The notes under the pieces are model-generated. The model did no database searches. It was not told the origin of the DNA and saw nothing but the letters and a program-made list of their open reading frames with translations. A DNA stretch of 64,000 nt, taken from NCBI GenBank assembly GCA_011316305.1, contig SAUG01000013.1, positions 62,001 to 126,000 on the forward strand, given 5' to 3'. Numbering within the stretch: the first letter of the stretch is position 1; every line of letters starts with the position of its first letter. A program made the translations under genes and the position numbers. The stretch comes from Rusavskia elegans (taxonomy: Eukaryota; Ascomycota; Lecanoromycetes; Teloschistales; Teloschistaceae). Shown here piece by piece: positions 1 through 13,600 of the stretch.

Positions 1-26
1 TCTAACCAGATCCGACGGCCAGTCTA
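1..26. mobile_element. right end of a hAT-like element running in from outside the window
   Basis: The terminal motif GGCCAGTCTA ends at position 26, preceded by GATCCGAC, exactly as at the right ends of the complete copies at 22284-22660 and 16855-17387. The left part lies outside the window, so the target-site duplication cannot be checked. Confidence 0.7.
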
Positions 27-277
27 ACTATTTTCTAGATATTCTATTCTATATTGACTACGAAAACCTTCGAGTTGTAATTCTATTACAAAGTATTAAA
101 TTTAAATTCGATAGAAAATAGTGATTAGATATAATAATAACAGAGGAATATAATTCGTATATTTCTTTTAGAAAATTTCTATTTGTAATAATATTAAATT
201 TTTATATTTATAAAAATATATTTTTTAAAAACGTTATATATAGCAACGATTATTATATTTACGTTTAAAGAAATTTC
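27..277. repeat. left piece of dispersed repeat N (copy 1), AT-rich
   Basis: No gene is visible. The last ~80 bases, continuing after element A at 6987-7071, match in inverted orientation the stretch around 24,640-24,740 inside hAT G. This is therefore a piece of an unclassified dispersed repeat (N) split by insertion of gypsy A. The outer end of the repeat is not resolved. Confidence 0.5.
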
Positions 278-689
278 TATTACGTCCACGACTCTATAGA
301 AACACGCTAGAAAATTGGCCAGATAAACGAGTCTAATTATCTATAGCCGTCTATAGCCGATATAGCCGATTTTTATAATAGAGACTTTTAGCGGACGGCT
401 ATCTATCGGTACTATTAGTTACTTTTACTATATATATCGCTTTTTACTTCTATTAGATAGCTTTTTTCGTTAGTTATTAATATAATTATTAAATACGTTA
501 CTACTATTCTCTTTTTAATTACTTCTATAATATAGACGTCTCGTAATATTATAACTATATCTTCGCGGCTATATAGAATTAGTTACGATAATCTACGCTA
601 GGATTCTTTTACTATTTAGTAGTTCGGACTATATCTACGGCTATAGCTAGGTTCGAACGTAACGTCCTTTAACGTATAAAGACGTTATA

Positions 690-3219
690 TTTTAATAATT
701 TACTATAATAATCTCGTTATTCCGTTCTATAGATCGAAGCGATACTATTAAAACGGTAACGCCTAATATCTATAAAAGAAAAAAAAAATCTTTAAAATTT
801 TAGTTTATCTAAAAAAATATCTATTTTATATTATATTTAAACCAGTTTCCGAATAAAGTAATTAAAGTTCTATTTATAATATTATAGTTAAAAAAAGCAG
901 CCTTTAATTAGATATAGCCTCGTATTAAAGACTATTTTAATAACCCGAAAAGTTAAAAAGAAAATAAAATATTATAAATCTTCTATACCTTCGACAATCT
1001 AATTATAGCTATAAAAGAAACTTTCGGAGATAATAATAAAAATAGAATAATAGAAAGGAAATTTATAATTCTAAGATAGTAGAAGTCGGTAACTATTTAT
1101 ACTATTTAGTTTAGAATATTAGTTTATAAAATAGACTAGAAAAACTTAATTCTAAAAGCCTACTTCTATAAAAGGCTTTATATAAAAGCTAAAGAAGCTA
1201 TAATAGTAATTAAAAAATCAGATTTACTAGCGTTATTTATTAAACTAGCGACGAGAATTAATACTAGATAGTATAAAATATATTTAGATAAACAGGCGTT
1301 TATTAAGATAGAACCTATTAAAAGATAGTTTAAAGAAGATCTAATAGAACTCGATACTATCGAAACTAAAGAACTGCGGACTAAAACTTATTATTTATAT
1401 AGAAAAATCGGATATTTTAAAAGGAATTATTTAACTAAAAAGGTAATAGAAGTAACCGAATACTAATTTAAAATAATAGAAAAATTATTCGAGAAAATAG
1501 CTGGAAAATACGTAATTAAAAATTAGATAGCCTACTATAATAATAATTATCTTATCTATTTATTAGATAAAAAAGAGATAGAATAGTACCCTATAGAACC
1601 TAGAAAAGTAAAAAAAAGGCTAATAATAGAATTTAAACCGTATAAAATCGAAAAATCTCTTATAGTAGCGTTTAAAATTGAAATTAGAAGTTATAAAATA
1701 ATAGCTTTTATAAATAGAAAAAAAGAAAATAAAATAACTAAAAGACTATATAACTAGATTAAAGAATATATCTAAAAGTATCTATAATAATAGAATAGAG
1801 TTATAAATATTAAAGTTAAAATAAAAAATAAATTTATTAGAATTTTAAACTTTATAATAATCGTAAGCTATAGATAATATATTATACTCGGAAATAAATA
1901 AAAAAAATTAATTTCCAAAATACTAATATAAAAAAGTACAGTCGGATAAAAGATAGAACTTTAAATATTATATCTTTTTATATATAAAAATCCTCTATAT
2001 AGAGAATTATATATCGTATTAAATACGAATTACGAATAGATTAAAAAAATCGATATCTTTTTTAAAAAAGGAAACGAAGTATAGAAAATAAAAATCTAGA
2101 AGGAATATTATTATTTACTTTTATAACTAGCGCTAAAATACGATAAAATTTAAAAGATAATCTAAAAACTATAGATAGAGGATATTAAAAAAATCTATAA
2201 AAATATTATTAAAGAAATAGAAAGATTCGAATATAATTCTACGCCTAAACTAGAAGAATAGTTAGAAGAAGAAACGCTAGACCCTATACTAAACGTATAA
2301 CTAAAGAATAAATAGTTTCTAACCTCGTTATTATAAGATAAAATAATTACTAAAAAATAAAAGTTAGTAGAAATACTAGAAGATCCAGATATAATTTATA
2401 ATAAATATATCTAATTTAGTATAAATAGATTCGATAGAAAGGAATCTTTAACTAGATATTCTCTTATACACGTATTAAATCCAAAAATTAAAAAAATCGA
2501 CTTCTTTTAAAAACTAATCTAAATCGACCGAATTAAAATTAGGAATTAATTTAACGGATACCTTTTACGCGGCTAGCGTAAAATCTATAAAAAAGTAGAA
2601 GATAACTAGATCGTTAAGTTCGTTAAAACGAGATAATACGCGTTATTTCTAAATAATAAAATCACTTTTACGCTTATCTAAAACGCGATAATAAATAATA
2701 AAATATTTTTATTTTCTAAAAAGTCGGCGGAAATCCGACTTCTAAATAAAGCGTTTATTATAAATCTCCTTTTTAGAATCTAGAAAAAACTCGATATAAC
2801 GACGCGTTTCGGTATATTCGTTAAAAATATTCCTAATATTAGACCGAAGTTTATTTTTTTTATTTTTAAATCGTTTCCCTACAGATATTAGTAGTTAAGA
2901 AAAATTAGAAACGAAATAAATAATATAGGTAGTATTAGAAATTAAGAGATTATAAGATTTCTAAATACGAATATATTCGCTATAGATATTACTATCTACT
3001 TTAACTTTATATTCATTTAAAAGATTATAAATATAAAGACTATAAAGAAAAAGTATAATAATACCCTTTAACTAAATTCGACGGAAAAACTTTAAATAAT
3101 TACCTTTTCGGGAACGTATAATAAAAATATTAAAGAAAAAAAAGGACGGAAAAAGATAATTAGGTTTTAAAAACCTTATATATAAAAAAGCTAGATAGAA
3201 AATAATATAGAAAAAACTA
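690..3219 (+). pseudogene. RIP-degraded Gag-like interior of element A
   Basis: Frame-by-frame reading gives protein-like stretches broken by many TAA/TAG stops, as expected when CAA, CAG and TGG codons are hit by C-to-T or G-to-A change. At 1389-1430 the frame reads YYLYRKIGYFKRNY, which has the spacing of a CCHC zinc knuckle (C-x2-C-x3-G-H-x4-C) with every Cys and His codon turned into TAT. That places the knuckle about 230 codons into the interior, a normal position for Gag. The remaining ~570 codons downstream match element B but no domain that I recognise; I saw no YxDD box and no integrase. Confidence 0.7.
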
Positions 3220-3329
3220 TATTATATCTATAATTCTATAGAAATACGTTAGATAATTCGTTAGATAAGCGAGTCTAATTATCTATAGCCGTTTATAGCC
3301 GCTATAGCCGACTTTCGTAATAGAGACTT

Positions 3330-6300
3330 TGTTACGTCCGCGATTCCACAGAGGTTCCATGGAGGGATTAGTCAGGCAAGCGAGCCTAATTATCTATAGC
3401 CGCCTATAGCCGATATAGCCGCCTCTCCGGATAGGACTTTTAGTAGATAGCTACCTGTCGGCCTTTACGGCTACTCTTATTATATATATCGCTCGTTACT
3501 CCTATAGATAGTTTCTTTCGTTAGTCGTTAATATAATTATTAAATACGTTTCTACTATTCTCTTTTTAATTATTTTATAATAAAGATACCTCGTAATATC
3601 GTAACCGTACCTCTGCGGGTATATAGGATTAGTTATAATAACCTATACTAGAACTCCTTTACTATTTAGTAGTTCGGACTATATCTACAGCTATAGCTAG
3701 GCTCGAACGTAACGTCCTCTAATATATAGGGACGTTATACTTTAATAATTTACTATATTAGTCTTATTATCCCGATCTATAGATTAAAGCGATATTATTA
3801 AAGCAGTAATATTAAATATCTATAAAGAAAATAAAGGATTTTTAATACTATAGGTTATTTAGATAAATATCTATTTCGTATTATACGTAAATTAGTTTCC
3901 GAACGAAATAGTTAAGGTTTTATTTATAATATTATATCTAGAAGGGGCTGCCTTTAATTAAATATAGCTTCGAGTAGAAGATTATCTCGATAACCTAGAA
4001 GGATAGAGAAAAAATAAGATATTATAGATCTTTTATACCTTTGGTAATCTTATTACGGCTATAAAAGAAGCCTTTAGAGATAATAATAAAGATAGGGTAA
4101 CAGGAAGGAGACTAATAGTTCTAAAATAGTAGAAGTCGGTAGCTATCTATACTATTTAGTTTAGAATATTAGCTTATAAAATAGACTAGGAGGACTTAGT
4201 TCTAAAAGTCTACTTCTATAAAGGATTCTAGATAAAAGTTAAGGAAGCTATAGCAGCGATCGAAGAACTAAATTCGTTAACGGATCTTATTAAATTTACG
4301 ATAAAAATCGACGCTAGGTAGTACGAAATATATTTAGATAAGTAGATATTTAGTAAAATAGAACCCGCTAAAAGAAAGTCTAGAAAAAACCCGATAGAAT
4401 TTAATACTACCGAGATTAAAGGATTAAGAATTAAAGCTTATTATTTATACGGAAAAATAGGATACCTTAAAAAAAATTACCTAACTAAAGAGATAATTAA
4501 GATAATTAAAAACTTTTTTAAAATAATAGAAAAATTATTCTATAAATATATAGTAAGAAGCTGGTTAGCCTGCTATAACGATATTTACCCTATCTACCTA
4601 TCGGATAAGATAGGGATAGGATATTACTCTAGGGAACTAAGAAAAGCGAAGGTAATAAAGCTAATAATCGATTTTAAACTATACGAAACCGAAAAACCCC
4701 TTATAGTAACGCTTAAAATTAAAATCGGAGGTTAACTAATAATAGCTCTCGTAAATAGAGAGGAAGATAATAAAGTTATAAAAGGATTCTACGATAAAAT
4801 TAAAGGATATCTCTATAGATAAATAATAAAAGATAATAGAATCCTCGATATCTAAGTTAAGATAAAAAATAGATTAATTAGAATAATAAGTTTTACTATT
4901 ATCGAAAGTCAGAAGAGCTATATTATCCTAGGAAACGAATAGAAAATATCGATTTTAGAAAAACTAACAGAAAAAAGTATTATAGATAAGAAAATAGAAC
5001 TATAGATAATTTACTTGCTAGCCTATAAAAACCTCTTATATAAAGAAATAGACGCCGTTTTAGTTATAAACTATAATAATATTATAGAATTAGATAAAAG
5101 TTTTAAAAAAGGCGGAGAAGTCTGGAATATAAAAATTTGGAAAGAGTATTACTATCTTCTCTAGTAACTTACTAAGAAATATAATAAGAATAAAGAAATA
5201 ATTTAATAATTTTAGATAAACCACGTTAGGAATATATACTAGGGTATAGTTAAAGCTATAGATAAAATCGAATACTATAAACCGAATAAAGTCGACTAGA
5301 ATAAAAGAATATTAGATCCGGTACTTAGCGTATAATCTAGAAATAAAGAATTTAATTAGTATCCGTCGTTATTATCGTAGGACGAAATAGTTACTAAAGA
5401 GTAAAAATTAGTAGAATTATTAGAGGAACCGGAAATAACTTATAATATAGATATATAAACCAGCTATAAAACTAAAGGTAAAGAAGCCTTTAGCTAGACC
5501 TTTTTTAGATACCTACGCTTTCTATAGGATAAGAGAAGTTAAAATCTTTTAAAAATTAATCCAGATTATCTAAACTAAAACCAAGTATTAATTTAATAGA
5601 AGCCTTTTACGCGGCTAGCGTAAAACTAACGGAAGAGTAAAATACGACCGGATTATTAAATTTATCGAGCCGAAATAATACGCGTTACTCCTGAATAATA
5701 AAATTACTTTTACGCTTATCTAAAGCGCGATAACAGGTAATAAAACGCTTTTATTTACTAAAGAGCCGGCGGAGATCCGACTTCTAAACTAAACGTTTAT
5801 TACGAATTTCCTTTTCGGAATTAAAAAAGGACTCGATACGATAATAAGCTTCGGAATATTTATTAAAAATACTAGTAATATTAGAACGGAATTTATTCTT
5901 TTTATCTTTAAGACGCTTTCCTATAAAGGTTAGTAAGATAAAAGAAACGAAAAATCGATATATAGATAGTATTAGATATTAGAAGATCGTATAATTTCTA
6001 AGCCCGAATATATTTACTATAAGTATTACTACTAATTTTAACTTTATATTCTTTTAAAGGATTATAGGTATATAGAAAATAAAGGAAAGGTATTACGATT
6101 CCTCTCGACTAAATATAATAAAATAACTTTAACCGGTTTCCTCGCCGAGAACGTATAGTAAATATATCGAGAGATAGAATAGAGAAAGAAGGAAAAAGAA
6201 GGAAAAAATACTTTTTTTATACCCCGCAGAGAGATTATACGCTAGATAAAAAGCGATAAAGGGGGGCCGTATTATATCCGCGACTCTATAGAGATTCTAT

Positions 6301-6679
6301 AAAAGAATTAGTTAGATAAACAAACCTAATTATCTATAGCCGCCTATAGCCGATATAGCCGCCTTTCCGGATAGGACTTTTAGTAGATAGCTACCCGTCG
6401 GCTCTTACGGCTACTTTTACTATATATATCGCTTATTTCTCCTATAGATAATTTCTCTCGTTAGTCGTTAATATAATTATTAAATACGTCTCTACTATTC
6501 TCTTTTTAATTACTTTATAACGAAGATACTTTATAATATCGTAACCGTATTTCTACGGGTATATAGAATTAGTTATAATAATCTATACTAGAATTCCTTT
6601 ACTATTTAGTAGCTCGGACTACGTCTACGGCTGTAGCTAGGCTCGAACGTAACGCCTTCTGATATATAGAGACGTTACA
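3330..6679 (+). mobile_element. gypsy-type LTR element B, Gag-only class, nested in the 3' LTR of A
   Basis: Complete 3,350-bp element with LTRs 3330-3739 and 6270-6679 (410 bp each), flanked by the 5-bp duplication GACTT at 3325-3329 and 6680-6684. LTRs start TGTTACGTCC and end GACGTTACA. A purine run AAAGGGGGG at 6258-6266, just before the 3' LTR, is the likely polypurine tract. Removing B restores a continuous 412-bp LTR of element A, which proves the order of insertion. The interior is the same length (2,530 bp) and content as in A. Confidence 0.93.
3740..6269 (+). pseudogene. RIP-degraded Gag-like interior of element B
   Basis: The zinc-knuckle relic reads YYLYGKIGYLKKNY at 4439-4480, with Cys/His codons changed to TAT/TAC, in the same relative place as in element A. 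Further downstream there is a long coding-like relic shared with A (for example around 5,640-5,950) that lacks reverse transcriptase, RNase H and integrase motifs. Many in-frame TAA/TAG codons make it non-functional. It is less heavily mutated than A, consistent with being the younger insertion. Confidence 0.7.
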
Positions 6680-7071
6680 GACTTTTAATAGACGATTATC
6701 TATTAGTACTATCGGCTACTTTTATTATATATATCGTTTCTTATTTCTATTAGATAGTTTCTTTAATTAGTTATTAATATAATTATTAAATACGTTACTA
6801 TTATTCTTTATTTTATTATCTCTATAATATAGACGTCTCGTAATATCGTAATCGTACCTTCGCGGCTACGCGGAATTAGTTATAATAATCTATACTAGAA
6901 CTCCTTTACTATTTAGTAATTCGGACTACGCCTACGGCTGTAGCTAGGCTCGAACGTAACGCCTTTTAACGCACAGAAACGTTACAATTTCTACAGCCAA
7001 AATTCGTTAGATAAAATTTACAACGTAGTTAATTATTTCTATTTAACTATTTCCTTTTTTATTCGATTACG

Positions 7072-7625
7072 TAAATTGGTCGTCGGATGGAATTTCGAAT
7101 CCAAAGTTAACTAATTCGATCCGATTCGAGTCGGATTAAAAAATAGTCCGATTCTATTCGAATCGGATCGGGTTTTATTAGAATTTAATTTGATTCGATT
7201 CTAAATTAAATCCGGGTTTTCGGATTCGATCCGCTGAAACTATTAAATACTAATATAAAAGTACAATTCTAGTATAAATATTATATCTATTTATTAAAAA
7301 TAAATCTAGTTAATAAATAACGTTAACTAGAAGTATTCTAGTTAGAAAAAATATATTATAAATATATATTAGTTTTATATAAAATCAAATAATATATTAT
7401 TTAAAATATTATATTTTATTAATTTTTGTATTATAATATATTTAAAAAGTTTAGTAGATTAGATCGGATTTCTATTAGTTTTTTTTTTATAATCCGATCT
7501 AATTTTGGATTTTAAATTTAAAAACCGATCTATACTATTTAATAGGTTAAATCAAAATAATTTATTAAAATTCGGATTAGATTTTCGAAATTTTAACGGA
7601 AATCCGACTCGAAGTAACCAGTTTA
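7072..7625. mobile_element. hAT-like non-autonomous element E (554 bp)
   Basis: Ends are RIP variants of TAGACTGGCC...GGCCAGTCTA. It is flanked by an 8-bp duplication, CGATTACG at 7064-7071 and TAATTACG at 7626-7633, differing only by C-to-T and G-to-A. Subterminal GATCCGATT/GTCGGATT motifs repeat near both ends. The 8-bp duplication and short inverted ends suit the hAT superfamily. No transposase frame is present, so it must have been mobilised in trans. It is inserted in repeat N. Confidence 0.85.
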
Positions 7626-7633
7626 TAATTACG

Positions 7634-8405
7634 AAACTTTCTATAAATTCTTTTTCGACGTTATAAATAAATAAAAATATTTAGTATTTCCGCTATATCT
7701 ATTTATTATACTACGAAGTAATTATAAATAGTTGTCGTCCCGGCTATATTTATTATATAACCATTATTTAAACGTTCCGTTAAATTATTAATATAATTTT
7801 TAGCCCGTATAGTTTTAAAAAGATCGCTAGCTATAAGACGATCGCTAGCTAATATATTAGCTACTATAGTTAAAAGCCTTATCCGATCGATTAAATTAAA
7901 AGAAAATAAAGAAATCGAATAACGCGTTTTAAAAATAATAAAAAAGAAATTTATATTAAAGTTAAAATAAATTAGTTTAGTTATTATAATATAGTCGATA
8001 TCTTCGAAAATAGATATAGTTGTTACGAATATAAAAAGATACTATTATCTAGTTAACTACGATATAGCTATTACGGAAATATATACGTACGCAAGAATTT
8101 TTAATAATTTATAATATTTATAAAAAGCTTATATTACTAATAAAAGAAAGAATAATAATAACTACGAGATATATTTATCTGTGATAATTCTACGGTATTT
8201 AAAATATCGATAGAAGGATACGTTATATTATTAAATAAATTTAAATTAAAATATTAAAAAAAATTTATTTACGTTAATTTAACTAGAATATAAATTCTAT
8301 TATCGTATATTCGATACTAGCATATTAACGCTTGATTTATTTATCGAACTATTAGTTTATCGAATACTAAAACCAAAATCAAATTAATTAAATAATTCGT
8401 TTATT
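7634..8405. repeat. main piece of dispersed repeat N, copy 1
   Basis: The stretch reappears in inverted orientation inside hAT G (about 19,322-20,005 and 24,362-24,770). Shared landmarks include the GCTAGCTA-rich patch near 7,830-7,860 and the end CCAAAATCAAATTAATTAA near 8,375-8,395. The last ~130 bp form an inverted-repeat-like end also seen at 19,322-19,450 and 19,775-19,914. It is an unclassified transposon relic; I see no coding frame. In copy 1 it was later hit by gypsy A and by hAT E. Confidence 0.6.
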
Positions 8406-9643
8406 AAAAGAAATCTATTAAAAATTGAATTTCTATTTAAAAATGATAGAACTTTTAGAGATAATTAAATTTATAAATTAAAACAAGACGCCGTTAATAA
8501 TATTTCTCGCTTTGAAAATCGATATATTATTGAAAAATATTAATAATAAAATAAAATAAATTATAAAGATATTTATATATCGATTATAAAATCAATAATA
8601 TATAAAACTATTTTCGCTTTTATAGTAGTTTATAATTAGTCTATCAAATAAATAGATATTATAACGGCTTGTTTCTATTAAATTGGCTGTCGGATCGGAT
8701 TTCGATTTTAGATTAACTAATTTAATTCGATCTAATTTAAATTAAAAATAGTCCGATCCGATTCGAATTCGGAAATCTAGATTCGATCTGTTAAAATTAT
8801 TAATCTGGTAGAAAAGTATTATTCTAGTATAAAAGTTATATCAATTTACTAAAAATAAATCTAGTTAGTAAACGATATTAAATAAAAAGATTTAATCTAA
8901 AATAAATATATTATCTATAGATATTATCTTTATATATAATTTGAAAATTTATTATTTATAGAATTTGTTAAAATATACGACAGCTTAGATGAAACTCGCG
9001 CTAAAGTTCGCGTTGAGGTACGCGCTACGGTAGTATAGATTATATAATCTATACCGAAAGCTTGGCGTATAGATTGTTTTAAAGGTTCGCGCTAAAACTT
9101 GCGCCGAAGTTCGGGTTAAAACTTGTACTACGATAGTATAGATTATATAATCTATACCGAAGATTTAGCGCGCTAGTTTAATTTAGGAGGTAAAAATTCT
9201 ATATAAAGTTTTTATCTATTCTTTAATTAGTTAAATAGGTAGAGTTACTTCTATAGCTTATTCTACTATATTAAAATACGTATTTACTTTGATAGATTAT
9301 AAGCCCGGGTTTATAACGATATTTTCTAATATAACCGATATATATAATAAATTCTAGACTACCTAGACTAACGTAGGGCTTTAGGTTACTACAGCCTATA
9401 AAGGGCTAGTATATACTATTCGATAGAAAAGCGGTATCGGAATCTAATACCGAAAAACTAGACGCTTCGAATAGTATATTTAAATCGAAAGTAGGATCGG
9501 GATAGTCCGGCTATACTATCGTTATTTAAAAATCTTTAGAAGGTCCCGGCCTAGATAGAAAACGGTATCTACTACGCGGAATAGTATATTTAAATCGAAA
9601 GTAAAATCTATATCAGTATTTTCTAAAACCGACTTGAAACCGA

Positions 9644-9793
9644 TTTTAGCCGTCTTAGCCGTCTCAGCCGGTTTTTAGCCGGTACCGGCTGAAAGCGGCT
9701 TATTAGCCGGTCTCGGGTATACCCGAAGCTGCGTAGCTGCGCGGCTAAGACGGCTGAGACGGCTAAGCGGCTAAGACGGCTGAGCGGCTAAAA
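9644..9793. repeat. GC-rich hairpin of repeated AGCCGTCT units in the copia leader
   Basis: The left arm (9644-9671) is made of TTAGCCGTC/TCAGCCGG units. The right arm (9742-9793) carries the complement as CGGCTAAGA/CGGCTGAGA units, so the two arms can pair imperfectly over about 17-28 bp. A second small palindrome, CGGGTATACCCG, lies between them at about 9714-9725. The stretch keeps CpA and TpG sites that are nearly absent elsewhere in this half of the window. A role in packaging or dimerisation of the element RNA is only a guess. Confidence 0.65.
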
Positions 9794-10689
9794 CGACTAA
9801 AAAGATTTAGAGATTCGATTTTAAATTCGTTTAAATCTTTATTAGTAGTTAGTAGGCCTATATACGCCTATATATAACGCTAGGCTAGCTTTATCTAGAT
9901 CGAAAATATTAGGTTTCCTTACTAGAATCTAACTAGATTAGGTCTAGCGTGGTTTATTAAATAGATATTCGACTTCTATTATTCCCGCTTTTAGCGGCGG
10001 CCGCTAAATTTTATTTTCGAGTTAGGTTATATAGATTTATTTTTAGCTTATATATAGATTCTATTTTAGACTACTTATTAATCAGATATTTATACTATAG
10101 ATACTATTAGAACTCTAATCTATCGAAAATCTATTTTTTGGATTTTTAGATTATTTGGATTTTTGGATTATTTAGATTAAGATAGCTGTCAGCCGGTCTA
10201 ATCTGAAAATCTATTTTGGGATTCGCTGATATATATATTAAAAGAGATTTAATATAATCTAGCTAAGAGAGCTATCGCCCGATAGAACTAAAAAAAGCGG
10301 CTATTAATACGCGGAATAGTATATTTAGAAAGCGGTAAATAGGATCGAAGGATCTAAACTGATAGTACTATCGTACTAACTAAACTATCCGGTAGCTAGA
10401 TACGAGTTCGGGATAAACGAACTAATAATATCGAAACGCCTATATAAAAGCAGAAATAAAAATTTAGTTATTCGAAAATCTATAGAAACCTAGTTACTCG
10501 GGTTAGTAAAATATAAAATTTTTTTACTATCGGATTTTATAACCCTTTTATTTATTTTACTATTAACTAATTTCTTAATTTTTTATAAATTTATCTCTAC
10601 GTTCGCTATAGCCGACGAATTTACTAATTCTAGACGGCAGCCTATTACTACTTTTACTCGCGGAAATAAAGACGACAAGTTCTATATTA

Positions 10690-13600
10690 TATAATATAGA
10701 ATCGAAAGACCTATAGCGTATCGTCTAGCAGTGTACTATTCTAACTCTAGTATTAATAGAATTATCGATACCAGCGCTTCCGGAAGAGCTATTCGCCGGT
10801 TTACTAAGCGGTTTTATAGAACGAAAGAACGATATAGAAGCTCGCTTTATCCTTCTATAGTATATCGATATAGACGACTATAAAACTCTCGGAAAGTTAT
10901 CTACTACTAAAGTAATATAGCAGGCTTTAAAGATAAAATATAAAGATTACTTTTAAATTACGAATCGGATATTATATAGCTAATATATTAACTTTAAAAA
11001 GAGTCACGATAAATTAATTAATAGTACTATAGGCGAGAATACCTCGATAGCGCGAAAGCTTTTCGAATACGATCCTATAATAAAGTTAATAACTATAAGG
11101 GAATATCGATTTCAGATCTTCCTATATTCGCTCCCGGAAGAATACCAAACTATCGTTAATACTATCGATATATAAGAAAACGTTAATCTCGACCGCGCTA
11201 TAAAGGTCTTTTAGGAAAAAGAAACGTCTTTATAGGCCGATAAATCTACTAACTAGGCGAAAAATAAATCCGGCCGACTATCTATATAGAGTTCGAGGCT
11301 TAGCCTCCGCGAAAATAAATCGAGGTTATATAAAAGGAATTTATTATCGGACGAAGAAAGATATTTCCTATATAATATCACTAGCTATATAATATATAAT
11401 TGCCTCGAAAGGAAAGAGTTCTAATAATAGTTTAAAGTTAAATCTAAATCGAAGTTAAAAGAAAAAGCTATTAAAAGTAAAAGTAAATATAAAAAAAAGA
11501 ATAAATCTTCTAAAAAGACAGGTTACTAGGCTTATAACGCCGGAAGTTTATCTAACGAAAAGTCTTTAGAATCTTTTTCCTCCGAAAATAACGAAGACGA
11601 GGAAATAGGCTACGAAATAGCTACCCTAAATAAAAAGCTTGCCGGTAAGCCTTTATCTTTTATTATATTCTAGGTTATAGACTCCGGCGCTTTATTTTAT
11701 ATAATTAACTAATTCTAACTATTTAGACTACCTATAATTTCTATTAAACGGCGAGTTATTAAAATTAGAAAGAAGAAATTATATATAGATTAATATAGAA
11801 CTGCCGTACTATAAGTACTAGATAATAATAAGGTGTTATTCGTCGATATTCTTTATATTCTATTACTCGGAGTTAATCTTCTATCTAGAAAAAAGCTATA
11901 TTAAAGAAATTTTATCGGTTATTTTAATAAAAATTACCTTTAGATAAATAATAAACAAGATAAATAAGTTATTAAAGCTAAAAAATATAGAGAAATCTAT
12001 ATAATTTTAGTAATTATAAAAGGTTTCTAAAAAACTACTTTTTCTATTATCGAATCTCTATATTTACTAATTTATCTAGCTTTGCCTGCTTCCGAAGCTC
12101 CTATTTAAACTAATATTTAAACTAATCTTTCTACCGGCGCTTTAAAGAAACGGATATTTAAAAAATACGAGTACGATCTATAGTATAGACGCCTTAACTA
12201 CCTTGGCTCTGTAGTAATAATAAGAGCTAATAAGATTACTAATCTAGTAAAACTAATTCTAATAGCTTAAATTCTCGGCAGAATCTATAATATCTACGCT
12301 AAAGTAAAGATAATAGATAGTAGAAATTACTATATTAGCGATTGTAAACCTAGAATTCTGTACCTAGTTTCTATTAATATCTATAGTTCTTTTCTACTAT
12401 TACGAAAGAGCTATAAGTACTTTTTTCTAATTATCGATAACTATTTACGCTTTAATTAGGCTCTACTAATAAAAATTAGAGACGACTGCTATACGGTCCT
12501 AATTTACTAGAAGAAAGTTATCGAGTTTAAAGCTAACGCGAAGCTTAAAGCTATTCGTCTAGATAACGCTCTAAAGTTTTTAAAGTAAATTAAAAAATAG
12601 TTTACCTCCGCTAGCGTCTTATATTAAACTATCGAACTATATTATTCTAATTAAAATAGCGTAACGGAACGATATATTTATACTATAAAAAATAATATTC
12701 GAGCTATACTAAATAAAGCTAATCTACTAATAGAATTCTAGTTCGAAGTAATAGAATCGGACGCGTATATAAGGAATCGAATCGGGAACAGATCTAAAAT
12801 TAATAGGTAGCTAGTTTCGCTATACGAAGTCTTCGATAGAATTAAACCTTCGATCGATTACTTTAGAATCTAGGGTTATAAATACTATTCTTCTATACCG
12901 TTAAAATTACTGCTAATAGGTAGTAGAAAGGATAAATTTATAGATCGAAGTAGAATATATATTTTCCTCGGCTATAATAACGAGACTAACTTTTAATACC
13001 GCCTTTAGGCTCCCGATATAAAGTCGGTAATTAAAGTTTATACTGTTAAATTCGCGGAAGATACGTATTATAGAACTATCTGAAAGTCTTGATGTTTCTA
13101 AAGGTTGATTGGACTTATTAGTATATCTATAAACGGAGATTTAACGGGTAATTACTTCAAATTAATATAAAAATAAGTCAGTCTAATTACTAGAATAGTA
13201 TATAAGTTACGATAACTAATAAATTAAATACGAGCTATAAAGGCGTCGAGTTCGGAATCTATATAGATAATAAAATCCTCCGCTATTTAGATTATTTATT
13301 AACTAAAATAATTAAAACAGCTTTATTTTAAGATATTTACTTACTAAGACTACTAAAATTAGGATATTTATAGTATTTATTTACTAAAACTACTAAGATT
13401 AGAGTATTTAAAATATCTATTTACTAAAACTACTGAAATATTCCTTAGTACTAATATTAAAGCCGTCCTATATATTTTTGCCTGTCGAGGCGTAATAGGG
13501 AATTCTACGCTGTATTAAATACTACCGCGTTTCCGAAAGCACGCCGCCTGTGTTTATAACAATACGAAAAAAGGAAGTATCGAATTTAATTTCGATATCT

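Larger units (their letters stand above)
278..6986 (+). mobile_element. gypsy-type LTR element A, Gag-only class, split by element B
   Basis: LTR retrotransposon relic. The 5' LTR is 278-689 (412 bp). The 3' LTR is 3220-3329 continued at 6685-6986 (also 412 bp in total), because element B sits inside it. The 5-bp duplication ATTTC flanks the element at 273-277 and 6987-6991. LTR ends read TATTACGTC...GACGTTATA, RIP-altered from TGTTACGTC...GACGTTACA as seen at 3330 and 6679. The interior (690-3219, about 2.53 kb) carries a degraded zinc-knuckle Gag region and no reverse transcriptase or integrase that I could find. Element identity and boundaries are directly visible; class assignment to gypsy rests on the shared LTR with the pol-bearing copies C and K. 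Confidence 0.9.

Noticed and set aside
4690..4930. Possible aspartic protease in the Gag-only class (element B, ending in YIILGNE)
   Set aside because: The expected DSGA site reads NREED, which simple transitions cannot turn into DSGA; left as unknown.
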